DNA of 64,000 nucleotides, from contig CADCXA010000058.1 in NCBI GenBank assembly GCA_902806565.1, forward strand, positions 310,001 to 374,000, given 5' to 3'. This DNA is from Hypoxylon rubiginosum (Eukaryota; Ascomycota; Sordariomycetes; Xylariales; Hypoxylaceae). Position 1 is the stretch's first letter. Each line of letters starts with the position of its first letter. Both the position numbers and the translations under genes were made by a program. Below are positions 19,073-32,785 of this stretch, one piece after another. Under the pieces are notes generated by a model. That model was not told where the DNA came from and searched no databases. It worked only from the letters and a program-made list of their open reading frames with translations.

Positions 19073-20500
19073 TTTTCTGTGAATATCCGAACGGCTCGGA
19101 TGTTTTATATATATACGAGTTTTGACGAGTTAAAACTTTTTGGCTGGTCGATATCCGTAGCCACTGGTCGATTCTGATACTGTCGCTTGAAAAGAAAGAA
19201 AGGGAATGAAAGGGCCCAACCAGGGCTTGTCTTGAATTTGATATTGCTATAAGGAACGACTGAGGTCAGATGCCTGTACAAGGCAGTCTAAGAGGTTTGC
19301 TAAAGAACGAATGTGGTGGTGAGCTGAACTGATGTTGAAGCTTACCTCACAAGCGTTCAAGTCGAAGGGGCAGAGGCGGTATAAGAGCAAGGAAGAGGCC
19401 AAATTCTAGATAGATAGTACCCAAGCCAGAGTGAGACAGAGCTCACTTCGAACCCCCGAGTGCTCTTGAGACGACCAGAGACAAGCAGGGTCAGGATGGA
19501 ACAAGACCGACAATCTAGGAGTTGCTGGAGAGTGGGAAGGGAGAGAGGGGCGGGCTGTAGGGTAGTCAAGTAGTTGTAGGCTGTGGGTCTTGGATATGAA
19601 CATGGACATGGACATGGAGCGTGCAACGACCAGCGAACCGGGAGGTGTGTAGGTACTTCCGCGGTACGACCACCAAATTGAGTGGAGAGAGCGAGGATTC
19701 GAGGAAAGGCGGGTGACACTGGTTGACACTGGTCGCCGACAGGGCAAGGAGGGTACCTCGATGTACTTTTCATCGCTCCCTGCCTTAGTACTCAGGTACC
19801 CTCAACTCCCGCCCCAGCTTCTTATTTTCTTGTTTATTTCATCAGACCCGATGAGATGAGCGTCTACCCGTGCGCCGCGGAGAGTTTATTATGGACATGG
19901 CGAGCAGGGCCGTGTGTACTCAGGCGCCGACTTGGCTGCCCCAGCTAGGCCAGTTTAGTTTTCTGATTTGTTTGGTTGTGGCGGGTCTAGGTTGAGCCCG
20001 CCGCCAGTGAGTGAGTACATGGCATTATCCATTCCGAACTCGACCGCCACTCAGGCCTGCTGCTTCGGGGGCACGATTGAACCCTAACACAGGGAGGGAA
20101 GAAGAACAGGCCCCCAGGGCTACCAAGCTTGTACCAAGGCCATACCAGGGCCACCAAAGATCAGAACTCCAAGAGGAGGGATGGGGGCTGGAGGAGCCAC
20201 TACTGTAGCTAGCTGGCCCTCTTGCTGCGCGTCACTGGGGCCATTACGGTGATGGGTGATGGGTGATGGGAGGTAGGTTAGGCCTACATGTATGTAGGTA
20301 GAGAGGTACGAACTACGTACATACATAGCAGAACGTGGGCTCGGACGAGAGGTTCCCTCACCGATCCTGCTTCCTCGCTGCGTTGATTCCCATCATGTAT
20401 GCAGGTCGAATCAGTGTGGGTAGTGGTTGCGGGAGGGAGATGATTCTCATTAGATGTATGCCGTAAATGTATACAACATGTCGCGCGCAACTGCGTGTGG
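19073..20500. other. Upstream region of the homeobox gene
   Basis: No coding region is supported. A TATATATATA tract lies about 30 nt upstream of the ATG (19110-19120). A long leader is likely, since fungal developmental regulators often have one, but this is inference. A GGGTGAT tandem (about 20249-20270) and TACATGTATG runs near 20286 are simple repeats. Confidence 0.5.
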
Positions 20501-23500
20501 GCGTGTTAGGTGTGTATTCCGTTATTTTCGAATACATATTGGAGACTTGGGAGACTTGGAGATTCCCACCACGCTAAAATGACCGTGAGCAGGCCTGCCC
20601 CTGTCTCCTTTTTGCTTTCCCCTGTCTCTCGCTACAGCACCGTACCTGAATATTACCTAGGTAGGTACCTAGGGATCTCTGTATTATATCGGAAGGGCAT
20701 ATGCCATATCAGGTGGAGCCGGAGATAAAAAGATACAAAGCTAAGCTTTCTGTCACGGAATTCATGGCCTGGATCTCGCTTGGATTCCGAGTGAAGGTTA
20801 TCAATTAGGGTACAAATTAACAAAGGCACGAGTCTGAGGGGGGAAGAGATGTCTCTGCTCCCTTCAGATTGCGAGCGACAGCCTGTGTGAGCAATCGTGG
20901 AGAATCAGGGCCACAGGGCGCCGAGGAGGAAAGGGATGACAATGACTGAATTTGGGATGCATACTGAAAGGGGGCTTGCGAAAAAAAAGGTTGACCTCTT
21001 TTCCTTTTCCTCTTTTTGGCTTGAAGCGGGTCTATACAGTGCGTAGCTACTGTATTGTCGTCCGGAACCTTGGCAATCCGTCCGACCCGATTAGGTGTAC
21101 GGGGTCATGTGAGATCATCTGTTTCCTTCGCAATCGCCTTTTTACTTATCGTGCTTCTTATTTCTCTTGTATGGAGACACTACACTACACTACATAATGT
21201 TGATCGATGGACTCTGGTTTATGACTAGACACATAAAACAGACACCAGTGGCTTTGTAACTACCTCCAACCTATTAGATACAATAGCAAGCGGACAGTCA
21301 GGCACAATGGGAGACGTGGCATTTGTTAAAGAAACTCGAAAGTCTGTAACTGGTAGTTTCAAAGAGATACTACCTTGCTAGAGACAGGAAACATCAAGTG
21401 CCCTAGCTGTCTGAGACTTTGTCGATGCGGTAATTTACAAATGGGGAAAACGAAATTTGTCATCTACATCGGTATCTACCTAGGTAGGTAGAGAGGTAGA
21501 GTATCTGAAGCCATCTCTCTTCTCATCATGGGTTCCTTAATAGATGTAATACTATTACTATGGTATATCACACATGGATATATCGAAAATAGCTGAATTG
21601 CCACCGAGAGAACTAGTCCTGGACCTGGTCGATATGCTGACGAGAGTGAGCGAGACGCTTATTGTTGCTGAGAGTTCCTGAGAGTTCCTGGCTGGGCCGT
21701 GTTCTGGCCGCACGCGTACTGTAAGCAGAGAGACACAGGTGTACTGTGGAGACCTTGGCCGGATTTGTTCGACCCCCTGCGACTTGTCAAGTTGCCTGTC
21801 CAAAAAGGAAATTTCTTGACTCAAGTCATGAATATACCTTTCCCAAATAAGCTGCCGGGTCCACCCGCACAGAGGATAATCGCAAGGTACCTACAAGATG
21901 GGTAAGATGGATTTGATGGGTATGATGGGTGATGAGCAGCATGGTATCCCCGGATCTTGGATATACATAGTACATAGGTACCTCAAGGGGGCTTTTGACA
22001 GGCGACCTATCTTCGGGTTTTTCGCTTACCTCGCAAGGTTGTCAGTCATAGTCATCAACCTTAACAAACCTCGGGACATATTGCTTCACCTACCAATTCT
22101 TGATACGGATGGACTTGGGGGAAAAGTAGCGCCTCGTTCGATTAAAGACTTCAAGTTGGGTTACGGCTCGCTCTGTTTCTGACGCCCTAAGACGAATAAA
22201 AGCGCCTTAGCTACCTAAGTTAAGCACTTCCAGACTTAGAAGCTTACTATGTTCGACATAGCGTTAGTAATCTCGTTTTTTTTTTTTGGTCAGAAGCTCG
22301 ACATTTCCGACTATTCACTACGGGGTCGGTTCACCATTTTTTATTTTTTATTTTTATAAATAATATAACACATCAAATTCTGAATAACTCCCACCTCTGT
22401 CTTGCTAATCAGCTTTCGAGGTTTCCGTTCGATCTCCAAGTTCCAAGACTTGACAGCCTCAACTCACCATCTGTCTCGCTCTCTCTCGTTCCATGTCACC
22501 CAATCATATATGTTCAGACTCGGCGCAAAGGCTATCGTGTCGATATTCGGGTGACGAAAAAGAAGGCATGTCCTACGTTGGACACGTGCCTGGCTAGATA
22601 TCGTAGACTACCATATCTGAGCCGGTGATAGGGCGCTCAAGCCCACCATGACACAAAGCCATCCAACCTGCCAAAGCGTAAATTTGGTTCGTATTGAGAA
22701 CCCGCATCGCCTTCAACTTACGGGGTCCGTTCTTCAGTCGCATCGTAGCTTGACCATTCCCGCAGAATGTGCCTCGTCGATAAGGGTCAGCAGCTTGAGG
22801 GGGGGTTAGAGTCACATTGCGTGAAGTTAGATGCCACTATTTCTGCTGACTTTGTAGTTACTGTTCTGTCTATCTGTTTTTCTGCAAGGTGTGATCAGAA
22901 GTGAGGTCGATCCACGACGGTGTATGATCATCGGTTCCCGTCATAGCTAGAGCTAGCGATACCTACCTCCCTCGAGCTTCTACCTATGCACATCACTTAC
23001 ACAGTATGTGGATATACTGACGGTACCCCCTCAACAAAGCAGCTGGAGACCTAGCAAATCGGTGCCGAGGGGTGATAGCAACGCAGACCAGTCAGTCTAG
23101 TCTATGGCGCGATAGACGGCGAGACGGGAAGAGAGACTGGACGGTTTTTTTTTTCTTTTAATTTCCTCCGATCTAGCCTGTTAGTCTCCCGCCAAGGCCT
23201 GAGCATCTTCTTTTCGCGCCGCCCTGCAGTGTGCGCTCAAGCACTGACGAGCGGAATCGGTTTACCTAAAGAATGTGAAGATCAGTAAGATCTAGTTTAG
23301 GTATTGCTTTTTTTTTTCTTTCCTGTTCCCGCTTCATGGGTAGGTAGTGTGAGCAGTTTTCGATGCGGGTTTTCGATATCGCATGCTAAGGTCTTTCCCC
23401 CTCCAAACGTCATATAAATTGATTACGGCAGCAGACTTAGGTGCCAGAAATAAACAAATGATGTCGCAATAGCATTTATCCTTTGGGTTGCACCAGGTTC

Positions 23501-23867
23501 AAGGTTAGATTTTCTTAAGATGTGCAGATATAGGTTGTAAGGGTGTACTATGGTAGGGTATAGGGTGTAGGCCAGCTGGTTGGTACCACCAGTAAAACCC
23601 AGTAAAAGCCAGAGCCAGCAGGGGGAGTGATGCCAGGTGGGGTTGGAGATGGCAGCGATGGCAGCATGATGGAAATTTGGGGTTTAACTTTTACCGGGGT
23701 CGCATTAGTTCCCATGTAAGCGAAAATCGCCAAGCTGAGCCAGAAAGCTGGGACTCTTGGACATGGATAAGCTCCATGGGATAGGTCCCAAAGATGGGCT
23801 CCACAATGGGCTTTCCCAGGTGCACCCCCCGTCTGGCCCCATTTCGCTCATACGCTGATTCGTCCCT

Positions 23868-23965
23868 TCATCCCATCATCCCATCATCCCATCCCCATTC
23901 CATCCCATCCCAATCACCCGTCACCCATCACCCATCATTCATCATCCATTATCCACTATCCACCA
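23868..23965. repeat. Imperfect CATCCC/CATCAT tandem tract
   Basis: Nearly 100 bp of purine/pyrimidine-skewed imperfect repeats built from CATCCC, CATCAT and CACCCAT units, without G except at a few sites. Confidence 0.75.
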
Positions 23966-26900
23966 CATACGAACGGGTACCTAAAGAGCCGGCAACTCTA
24001 CTCGTCAGAAAAATATTACATCTCTGTCAAAAGTCCCCCAGCTTTCTCAGCCCATCAGTCAGCTACAGCCTACCTAGCTAGGTGGCTTATATAGCTGTCA
24101 GTCTAGTATAATAGATTCATCACCTATAGGGGGTTACCGAGGGACATGTAGGCAGGCTGTCGTCGTATCTTACCTTATCTTACCTACACTGCAGTGCCGC
24201 GCTGCATGGCCCGTACATGACATCTTTTTAGTCTGCAAGCTACATGTGTGTTTTCTGGCTACTTATACAGTGCCTAAACACCTCTTAAGAACAAGATGAC
24301 TTAAGAACACAGAACGCGCGCGAGCCGAGGCGCTCAATTCGAGGAACTACCTTATTACGGCAGTGCATACGTGGTACGATAAGAAGTACGCGCGCCCGTA
24401 TAGGAAATGATCACCGACCCAAGCCCAGCAGCCCAGCAGCCCAGATGTCCGGATAACCTTCTTCCTGGAGTGGGACATGTCCCCTTGATTCCCTGTAGGC
24501 TGTCCGTCACCTATCGATCCACCTGCTACTCTCCGGAAGTATTGTACGATGAAAAAGAAAGTAAAAAGGGAACATGGATGTCGGGCATATCGGTTCCTCC
24601 TTCGGATCAAAAAGGCAGCGGGATGGGATTCTAACCAGCTCAGATCGTTCATAGACGATCTCGTCGTCCGATCCACTGCCGCGAACCAAGTAACATTCGA
24701 GAGGCAGCCTCACCTTAGCACTGGCAGCTTAGGTACATAAATACATACCTACATACATGTATGCAGCCATGTATGATGCGGAATTTGGACCCCTGGTCGG
24801 TGCAGCTGCACTTCGGTGTAAAGATGCACCCGACATGACATCGCCGACTTGCCATCCCAATAGCAACGCTATGGTTGGTCCTCCTAAGCGCAGTGCATTC
24901 GAGGAACGCCATTGTTACCAACCTAGTCATTTCGAGGTCGCCGTCGTCTATTCGGGCTCGTATAGGTCCAGATTATTTTTTCATGTTCGTCTCCAACAAT
25001 CACCATTTCAATCCATCCCCCAATCAACTGCTTCGACTTCATAGTCCAAGGTACATACATACATGTACGTCTATACAGCACAGCGCATCATAATCTATAC
25101 ACTCCCATGACTCCAAGTCCATAGTTGAATGCTTTTCACTCCGGGCTAGCAACGTCGCATCCCCCTACCTATAAAAAGTATCAGTTATCGACCCGAGGTG
25201 CAGCGGCAGGCATACAAAATTTGGCGTATTTGGCGTCTGACAGAATCACGGGTCACGGGTTACCGTTCTGCCAGACGGGGGGCTGTTAAAGACCGGTGGC
25301 GTCCGGGAACCATCTAGCTTTCTCAATCCCGTAGGTGGTAGGTGTGGTAGGTATCGTATCTACAGGTACCGAAGAGCTGTGATCCGCGAAAGAGCTAAAG
25401 CGTCCCCTTGGCAATTTGGCGAAAAATGATTGGGTGGCGTACGGCCCCGACCTTACCATAGTAGCCATAGGCGATAGGAAAAGGGACGGCGCTCTCGGTT
25501 GATTTTTCTTACCTGGTCCTCTTCCCCTGCACAACGCATCAAAGACATCAGCATTACTAACCAACCTCTGAACTCCCTATTCTCCAGCTACCACGCAGGT
25601 CCGCGATACACACATACACATATCGGATCACAATGACAACACGGTGACAGCGCCACGTAGGAGCCGGAGCTCACGGTGATTCTTTTTAACCTAGATGGCC
25701 TCAGGAACTGGGAAATAGGATGGTACGCTACAGCCTACTCTTCGCGTGTCGAGCACGTTGATGCCAGGGACTTTTCTCCGGTACCCTAAATATCCTTGAG
25801 CCCTGGGCCCCCCCTTTTAGCGGATTTATCATCATCACTTCAGCACCCAGAGGATCTGGCCAGATCTAGGGTCTGACGGCGCCGCAGCGGCAAGCCCTTC
25901 CCGTTGTAAGGACCTAACCGGGCGTTTCGCCAACATGCCCTACTATGTACACAACCCGTAGTCTTTCGAGGATAGAGTCGATTTCGAAACAGCTAGCCCT
26001 TCCTCCTTTCTTTCTGTTGCTATCTACCTGTCTACCTTACGTACATAGCATCTTGGAAAGCAGACGGGAGTCATCCGAGACATGGGCGACGACCGAGCCG
26101 AACATCTCGGCTACTTTCCAATCTTGTTTCTCTCAGGTGTTACCGCAGGCGCCATCTTTGTTCTCGAACAATACGACGCGGGATGCGTCGCATCTCGCTG
26201 CGAGGTTCGCCCTTATTTGACGACGCAGTCCGAAGGTTTCGACCGTAAGCTTCATCTGGATCTTTTTCCAGGTCTTCAAAGACCCCCCCAAGCCAAGCAG
26301 TTTTTCAGCCTTCATGTCCACTCACACTCGCCTTACCTCTCTTGCTCTATTTTAGATCTGTTCGGAAGAGAGCTTCCCGTACGTGGCGACGGAATCTGTC
26401 GATGCTTTAGGACGTGCCTCCGCGACTTGGACAAGATGTAGACAAGAGGCGAAAAATAATGAAAGCGTAGCTTTTGTGGCTTGCTTCTCGCCTTGTTGCG
26501 TAGAAGTCCATAACTTTTCTTTTGCCTTGGTACTATATGTAAAAGTGTGTACCAGATATGTATGTGTCTGCCGGCTTTTGGCTTATAATGAGTTCCGGCG
26601 CGGCGGCACCGCCGTATAATGAATGAGTTGGTTGGGGACACCCCCAACTGCCCAACTAGAAAGTAAGCTCTCTTCAACTGACTGCCACTAATTTGACGGC
26701 CCGGACAGCTACGCTATAGCGAACCAAGCAAAAAAATGTGGAGGTTTGATGGCTTTTGGGTGGCTTGGGCTTGCTGCACGCAACAACACAAATACGTACC
26801 TCTGTCTGATTGACTACAGGGGTTTCTGGGGTCACCGCGGTATTAGACCATAACCTGGCCCCGGCGGCCACGTGGATCTGACTTTCGTGACAAGAGATCC

Positions 26901-27880
26901 CCCTGGACTTGGGCGGAATGGCTTGCAGTTGATGCGAGGTACCTTCAAGTACTTGACCAGGGGGGAGGGGGGCCGCAGGCAACGCTGGGATTTTGAACTC
27001 TGGGCTTTCATTTTACTCCATCCCACCGTCACCGTCACCGTCACGGCCGTCTATTTACATACATCATACTAGTACGAATAACTGGATACATGGTAGGCAT
27101 CTACCTCATACTTCCAGTCGTTAGGGGGCCATTCCACTTAACCCTTATCGTACCTAAAAGAAAAGAGGATGCGCAATGCGATGCGATGCGGCTTATCCAA
27201 CGTCTCCCACAAAAGAGACCACAAGGCACAACGAACTTTACGATTCCTACAGTAACGTGGGGGTTCTACTATTACGCAACGCAGCTCCCTATCACGACAA
27301 AGCAAGGGGGGCCGTGTTCCGCCCACGAAGCATTTTGTTTATAATTCGTACCGGAGCTGAAGTCGTGCGTATTGAGAAATTACCACGCAGCCACCACCGC
27401 TTGATATCATAGCTCAGCTCCGCTTTAGCCGCCTGCATCAACGAAAAAAGGACGTGGGGTTTCTTTCTGACAGGCCCCGAGCAGAAAGGCCGTTGCAACC
27501 GTAGGGTCCGCGATCAACTCCAAGCATCGCCGAGTTATGGTTCGTGCTGATCTATGTCGTGGTAATCGCAGCAAAACGTACCATAGCAGCATACTTGACC
27601 AATGTGCGTGCACTGGCGGTGTGCGCACATTAGAGAAGGCTGAGGTTGCCTGTGTACACTCGCCCCGAGCGCTTGAATGGTAGGACAAGAGAAGAAAAAA
27701 AACAGAAAACCTCATTTGACTATCAGCTCAACGACGGGAACTAATGAAGTTAGTCGAGTGGTTTCAGGTACTAGAAGGACGGACGAACTTCAGCCGTAAC
27801 GATTGGTTTTCCGAGATCAACCGATTTCTTGTCCGTTTCTTGGAAGCGTGACGCTTACGACGTAGCTGGGTGGGCTCCCG

Positions 27881-27904
27881 AAACAAAACAAAACAAAACA
27901 AAAA
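27881..27904. repeat. AAAAC pentanucleotide repeat
   Basis: About four to five tandem copies of AAAAC in a gene-free region. Confidence 0.85.
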
Positions 27905-28183
27905 TGAAGCGGCGTTGAAGCCTCACGATAACGACCTGCGGCAACGCCGGCGCGAGGTTTTGGTGAGATGTCATTTCTACCTGCCCAGTCCACTTTCGCA
28001 GGTCCACTTGTAAAGATACTGTTACTGTTACACCTGGTCCAGCGGTTTTCCCACGGGTCCCCCAGCCCCTTTTTCCTAATGCAAAATCCTGCATCTTCTA
28101 TCTTACTGCTTTTTCTTATTTTTAAATTATACAAAAATTTTTTAATCAACTAACTATTCCTTTTCTTTTATTAGCATCTCGTT

Positions 28184-28218
28184 CCTGCAGTAGGGCAGTG
28201 GCTTCGTGCTACTGCAGG
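28184..28218. repeat. Perfect 10-bp inverted repeat (hairpin)
   Basis: CCTGCAGTAG at 28184-28193 and its exact reverse complement CTACTGCAGG at 28209-28218 flank a 15-nt loop. It could form a stable hairpin in RNA or DNA. No gene lies next to it. Confidence 0.6.
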
Positions 28219-28855
28219 CGGCCTAATGCTTTAACAAAGAGGAAAAGGGTTTCTGGATCGAGCCGTACCTTGTTTTTCTTCTTCCCTCTCCCTTTTACGT
28301 GTACGTCGCGAAAAAGGGGTAACCTAACAGCCCTAATCAGTGATCACTCAGGTACAATCTATTGTCTCCCCCAACCTTATACCCTACCTAGACCTAGAGT
28401 ACCGTGCACCCGCTTTCCCCCTTCCGCAAAAGCTTGGCTTCTTACTGCAACGGGGCGCAGCGGAACTTGCCATTCTCTCTTTGGCAACGACTGATTTGAA
28501 AACCACCTAACCTAACCCTATATACATCCGGACTTAAGACGCTATTCTTGATTTGCTGTAGGTGACAGCGAAGGCAGCCAATTGTCGACGATGCCAGTCC
28601 CGTTCTACATACTACTTCCACCTCTCAAGGACTTCCTCCCCCGCCTTGTCTTTCAAGGTCGATCTTTGCCTGGAGGCCCAGATCATGCATAGGTCACGCA
28701 TTGCCAGCTAACTACATACAACTGCCACATCGGGCTTTCGCCAACCATTGGTGGTTACTCAGGTCGGCGACCAGGCAAATTGACAACCGTGAAGATCCTC
28801 TTTTCTTGGCGACCTCATCTCTTGGCACTCTGCAACTGATGATGCTGTGTACACA

Positions 28856-28880
28856 CACATCCACATCCACATCCACATCC
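28856..28880. repeat. CACATC hexanucleotide microsatellite
   Basis: Four tandem copies of the hexamer, next to a short CA run. Confidence 0.8.
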
Positions 28881-31163
28881 CCCCAAGGCAAGTCGCTGCA
28901 TGTCTTGGAGATCGTTCATCCGACTAGAGAAAACTGTAAGAACCCGAAGTTCCTTGGAAAGTCCCGTATATGACATATGGGTATGCTATTAACCCCGGGT
29001 CCTTGCAGCCCTTCTTCTATGTTCGTGAGATAGTTACGAGTCTGCGAAAGACGTGCTATGATCCAACTACCTATGGACATAGGGCTTGGGCTTCTTAAGC
29101 TCGATCCTCGACCTTGTTACCTACGGACACCCGGACCACCGTGCTGTTCAACGGCGCGCAAAGCCAAACCCACACCCATGGTATTGGGATGATGGGCTTT
29201 TACATGAAAGCTCGTGATCCCGCAGCGTACACAGCACCAAGGCGTTTCTCTAGTTCCTGTCCATGGTAATTTACCACGTCCCGACTCACAGCCGAGACCC
29301 ACGGGTAAGCTACTACTATTGCCGTATTCAGCTCTCGTAGGACTGGTAGAACTAGACCTTTCTCAGATCGCGAGTCGCTCAGGCACGTATGCGCGCATGG
29401 TCTCGGGTCGTTACAACAACAACAATAAGGACAAATTTTCGGCGGAACGGACGTAAGGGAGGCTCCGTCTATCTGTTTTGAGGTCCCTCCTACTTCCTAG
29501 GTACTCATTCTTTGCATGGCTAGGAGATAACCCAGTCTGTTACGTAGCAGGTCCACCAAGGCCTCTTTTCTCTGGGACCTCACTGGGAGCCTTCCGCCTC
29601 CTCCAACGGCGGACGCCATATGGGCGATCACCATCGAACGGGCAGAGGGCTCTCATCCACTACAATCGCGGTGAGAGCTTGTTGTCATATCTGGGGGGGG
29701 GAGGGACTGACTGATCCTATCAGAAAGATCGGCGCCCAAGAGGGCCCTAGAGAGGGACCCGGAGTCGGTACTTGACAAGCCCCCAAGACCGATTAGGATA
29801 TCGTGCCAATGACGATTTCTCGAAAGGGCCGGTATCTGCAAAGTCCGTCTCGTAGTACCTTATGCTAGACCTAGGTGAGAAGGAGGAATATCCCCACGAC
29901 GAATTCCGTCATAAGCTATAACCCCTTCTCCACAAACCACCTGTGTATGCCGTGATCATTTGACCCTTGTGCGAGATCGATATCTGACAGCGGCACAGCC
30001 GGCAGAAACGGTTTATAACAATACTTAAAAGGTATATACGCTAAACTTTTTCGAATCCAGACGAGACGGGGGGGAAGAGGAGAGATCGGATCACGGTTTA
30101 GATCCTACCTACCTAACCCTCCTTATGGGGGTTTGTCTTAGATCTCTCCTTGCTGTCTCTCCTCTTCCTTTCGATAGTGAACGGGTATGCTCGTCATTGA
30201 CTTGTTTTCCCGTTCGGAGTCGGGGCGCTGATACCTAATTTCTACCCGGACAGGATCCAAGATCCCGAGAGTTGGAAAGGAAGAGGGAAGAAAAATATCC
30301 GCCTTGGTTTCTTTTTTCTTTTTAGTTACCCGTCCCATCCTTGTGCTGCTGCTGCTACTACTACTACCGCCTCTTTATCTCTCCCATCTCGGGTAGATTT
30401 GTTTAATAGGGTTTAATAGGTACAAGATAGGTACAATAGACAAGCTTAGGCGGGGAGTGGATAGAAGGAGGCTGCGAAGTTCCGATAGTTCTGGTGATCG
30501 TCATTAACGCATCGCTGCGCCAAGACGGGGGCATGGGGGGCCAGCACTGCCTTTTTACTTACTATTTTTCTTCTTGTCTAGCCTTGCAAGCCGCCAACCA
30601 AGCTGCTAATTCAAGTCTTTCTTTTTTTTCAAAGACTCAATTTGCTTGCTCGGCCAGTCAGGAGCTTGGATTGCATCCATATAATATCCATATAATACAA
30701 TGTCATCTTTGCTTCATTACGATCTCGGGCCTACTTTTCTATAATATAATAATAATTTCTACCAGTCGACCCGCGCACTCCTCTTCCCGCGCGGGCGTCT
30801 TCCCGGACTCGCCCCCGTTCTAGATCCGTGGTCCCCGATACCCTAGTCTATATGCCGGAGAGAAGACCTATATGTGAAAGGGTGAAAGCAAATGGGAAAT
30901 GCCGAGCTTTTGGTACCAAGAAAAGAATGCGCAACGATGCTGTGATTGACATGGCTTGGCGGAGGCTGTGACCTCGACGTAGCGCTCAACAAGTCAGCTA
31001 CCTTAGATAGGTATCTAATCAGGTAGCCACCTAGACTACCTAATCTAGGTACCGTTGGGGGAGAGGGGGGGAAGGAGGGGGTGGACGGCTCCGAGAAAAT
31101 CGAGGTGCAGTTCGTCCAATGTCTCTGATCTATCGATTCTTCATGCCTCGCTCTTCACTGATG

Positions 31164-32318
31164 TCACTCTGTGGTTGCCGCAGCCGTGGGGGCTGCTGCA
31201 GCCAGGGCATCTGAGATCTGCAGCGTCACGCCGCCGTCGCCGCCCCCTCCCCCTTCGGCACCGACCATCCTGACGGACCGCAGATCCCGGACCACCCAGT
31301 CCGGCTCGGCGGCGAGCACCTGCTCGGCCGTGTGGCTCGTGACGAGGCCCAGCACCTTGCACCCGGCCGCCTTGCCGGCCCTGATGCCCGCGGGGCTATC
31401 CTCCAGGACGAGGATCTCGGGGCCGTCGCCGGCGCTGAGCCCGAGCTTCTCCCGCCCGAGGATGTAGCACGCCGGGTCCGGCTTCCCGTCGGCGACCGAC
31501 TCGGCCGTCACCAGGTGCACCGGGCGCGGCAGCTTCATCACGTCGAGCCAGCCGCCTACGAGCGGCTCCGTGCCCGACGTCACGATGGTCCAGCGGGCGC
31601 CCGCCGAGATCAGGGCGTCGAGGAGCGCGCGGGCGCCGGGGATCTCGGTGGCGTCGGCGCCGTGGAGCTTGGGGAGGAGCGCCTCCATGTGTCTCACGTC
31701 TGGCGGCGGATGTTGTTAGCCAGCTCGCAAGGGGGGTGGTAGGCGTGGGCATTGTCGCGGAGTAAAACAGGAGAAAGAGGGGAAAGGGGGGAGGTTGGAG
31801 GATAAGAAGGGATGAGTATGAGGATGTCGGTCCATTTCGGCCGCAAGGGGTTGGGGCGTTAAGGGGCAATGTTAAGGAGTAAGACGAAGAGAGAGCGAGG
31901 TTTTTTCTTCTTCTTCTTCTCAAACCTGCCAGACGCCACCCCTTGAAACTTATATAGCTCAGACTCACATTCCCAATTCGCCTTCTCCGGGCTGAGCACC
32001 CTGAGCATGTCTATGCTACGCCGTCCGTGAGACGTCTGTAGAATCACCTCCGGGTCCACGCCAATCTCATTTCCGACCCTGTCTCCCTAGTTAGAAGAAG
32101 ACTTGGGGGAAACTTGCTTAATAGGACCGACTTTTGTCTCTTCCTAGAGGGGGAGAGAGAACCGCCGAGCGGGACAAGACGGGACATGCAACAGAAGAGA
32201 GAAAAACTCACGTATGCCAGTGCTTGACAACTGCCGCCGTGGAGTCGATGATGGTACCGTCCATATCAAATAGGAGCCCCTTAAAGGAGACCTCGAAAGG
32301 GGGGGTCGTGTATTCCAT
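31164..32318 (-). CDS. HAD-superfamily phosphatase, glycerol-3-phosphatase / 2-deoxyglucose-6-phosphatase type
   Basis: Three exons on the minus strand, 32318-32212, 32078-31969 and 31699-31164, give 250 aa. The first exon carries the catalytic HAD motif I, FDMDGTIIDS (nucleophile and acid/base aspartates). The cap contains QTSHGRRSID, a hallmark of the GPP1/DOG group. Motif II is VTSG, motif III lysine lies in DGKPDP, and motif IV is LEDSPAGIRAG. The first acceptor is the internal CAG at 32081-32079; using the earlier CTAG breaks the frame. The family dephosphorylates small sugar phosphates: glycerol 3-phosphate in glycerol synthesis and osmotic stress, or 2-deoxyglucose 6-phosphate. Which substrate applies here cannot be told from sequence. 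The C-terminus has an unusual Gly run and an Ala/Thr-rich tail. The third exon is almost entirely G/C at third positions, unlike the first two. Divergent from NUG1 across 467 bp. Confidence 0.9.
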
Positions 32319-32785
32319 CCTGAATAGAAGATGCCTCCAGGTTTGAATATCAAATGATTAATAAAGCCGCAATTGAGGTATAATAATTATCAATGAGACT
32401 CCGTGACACCCTTTATTTCGATTCTAACTATGCATAAGGTAAGTAAAATAGGTGAACAGCTTAGCAGCTTTATAATATTCATCCAAGAGACAGGCCGAAG
32501 AAGCTAGACTCAGTTAGGATACTCCGCCTCTACAGTCTAAGCGGAACTGAAGCCATCGTCAAGCCTAAACTACCACTAAAAAGTTCCAATTTTCAGGGTC
32601 TTTCAGTGAGAGTGGGCTCTTATCGGTAGGCGGGGTTGGCCAATTGGCGGGGCCTGGTGGGGCAAGGACGTTATCGATGGCGGTGAAGATTGGCAAAATC
32701 GCCTTTTCCACCAAATTTCTAAACTTTTTTATGCTGGATCCCGGCAACTTTGCGATTGATTAAACAATTGCTAGGCACAGATAAA
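32319..32785. other. Bidirectional promoter region (phosphatase / NUG1)
   Basis: 467 bp separate two divergent start codons, so both promoters lie here. The phosphatase side is AT-rich (AATTATACCT-type TATA-like sequence near 32377 read on minus). No specific factor site could be named. Confidence 0.5.

Larger units (their letters stand above)
20501..31163. other. Gene-poor stretch, 10.7 kb
   Basis: I searched all frames by eye and found no recognisable domain or convincing exon chain. Open frames are short and overlap on both strands. The minus frame at 22594-22815 and the plus frame at 26082-26441 look slightly protein-like but are unrecognised. Content includes TACCTAGGTA palindromes (about 20654, 21478), an AT-rich patch (22330-22370), a CATCCC/CATCAT-rich tract (23868-23965), AAAAC repeats (27881-27904), a 10-bp inverted repeat (28184-28218), CACATC repeats (28856-28880) and CTG/CTA repeats (30344-30367). 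Long non-coding RNAs or regulatory DNA are possible; nothing in the sequence proves either. Confidence 0.5.

Noticed and set aside
22594..22815. Minus-strand 73-aa frame
   Set aside because: Looks mildly protein-like but has no domain and no neighbouring exon.
32079..32100. Alternative acceptor CTAG for phosphatase intron 1
   Set aside because: It puts the next exon out of frame and meets a stop; the CAG eight bases on restores TVGNEIGVDPE.
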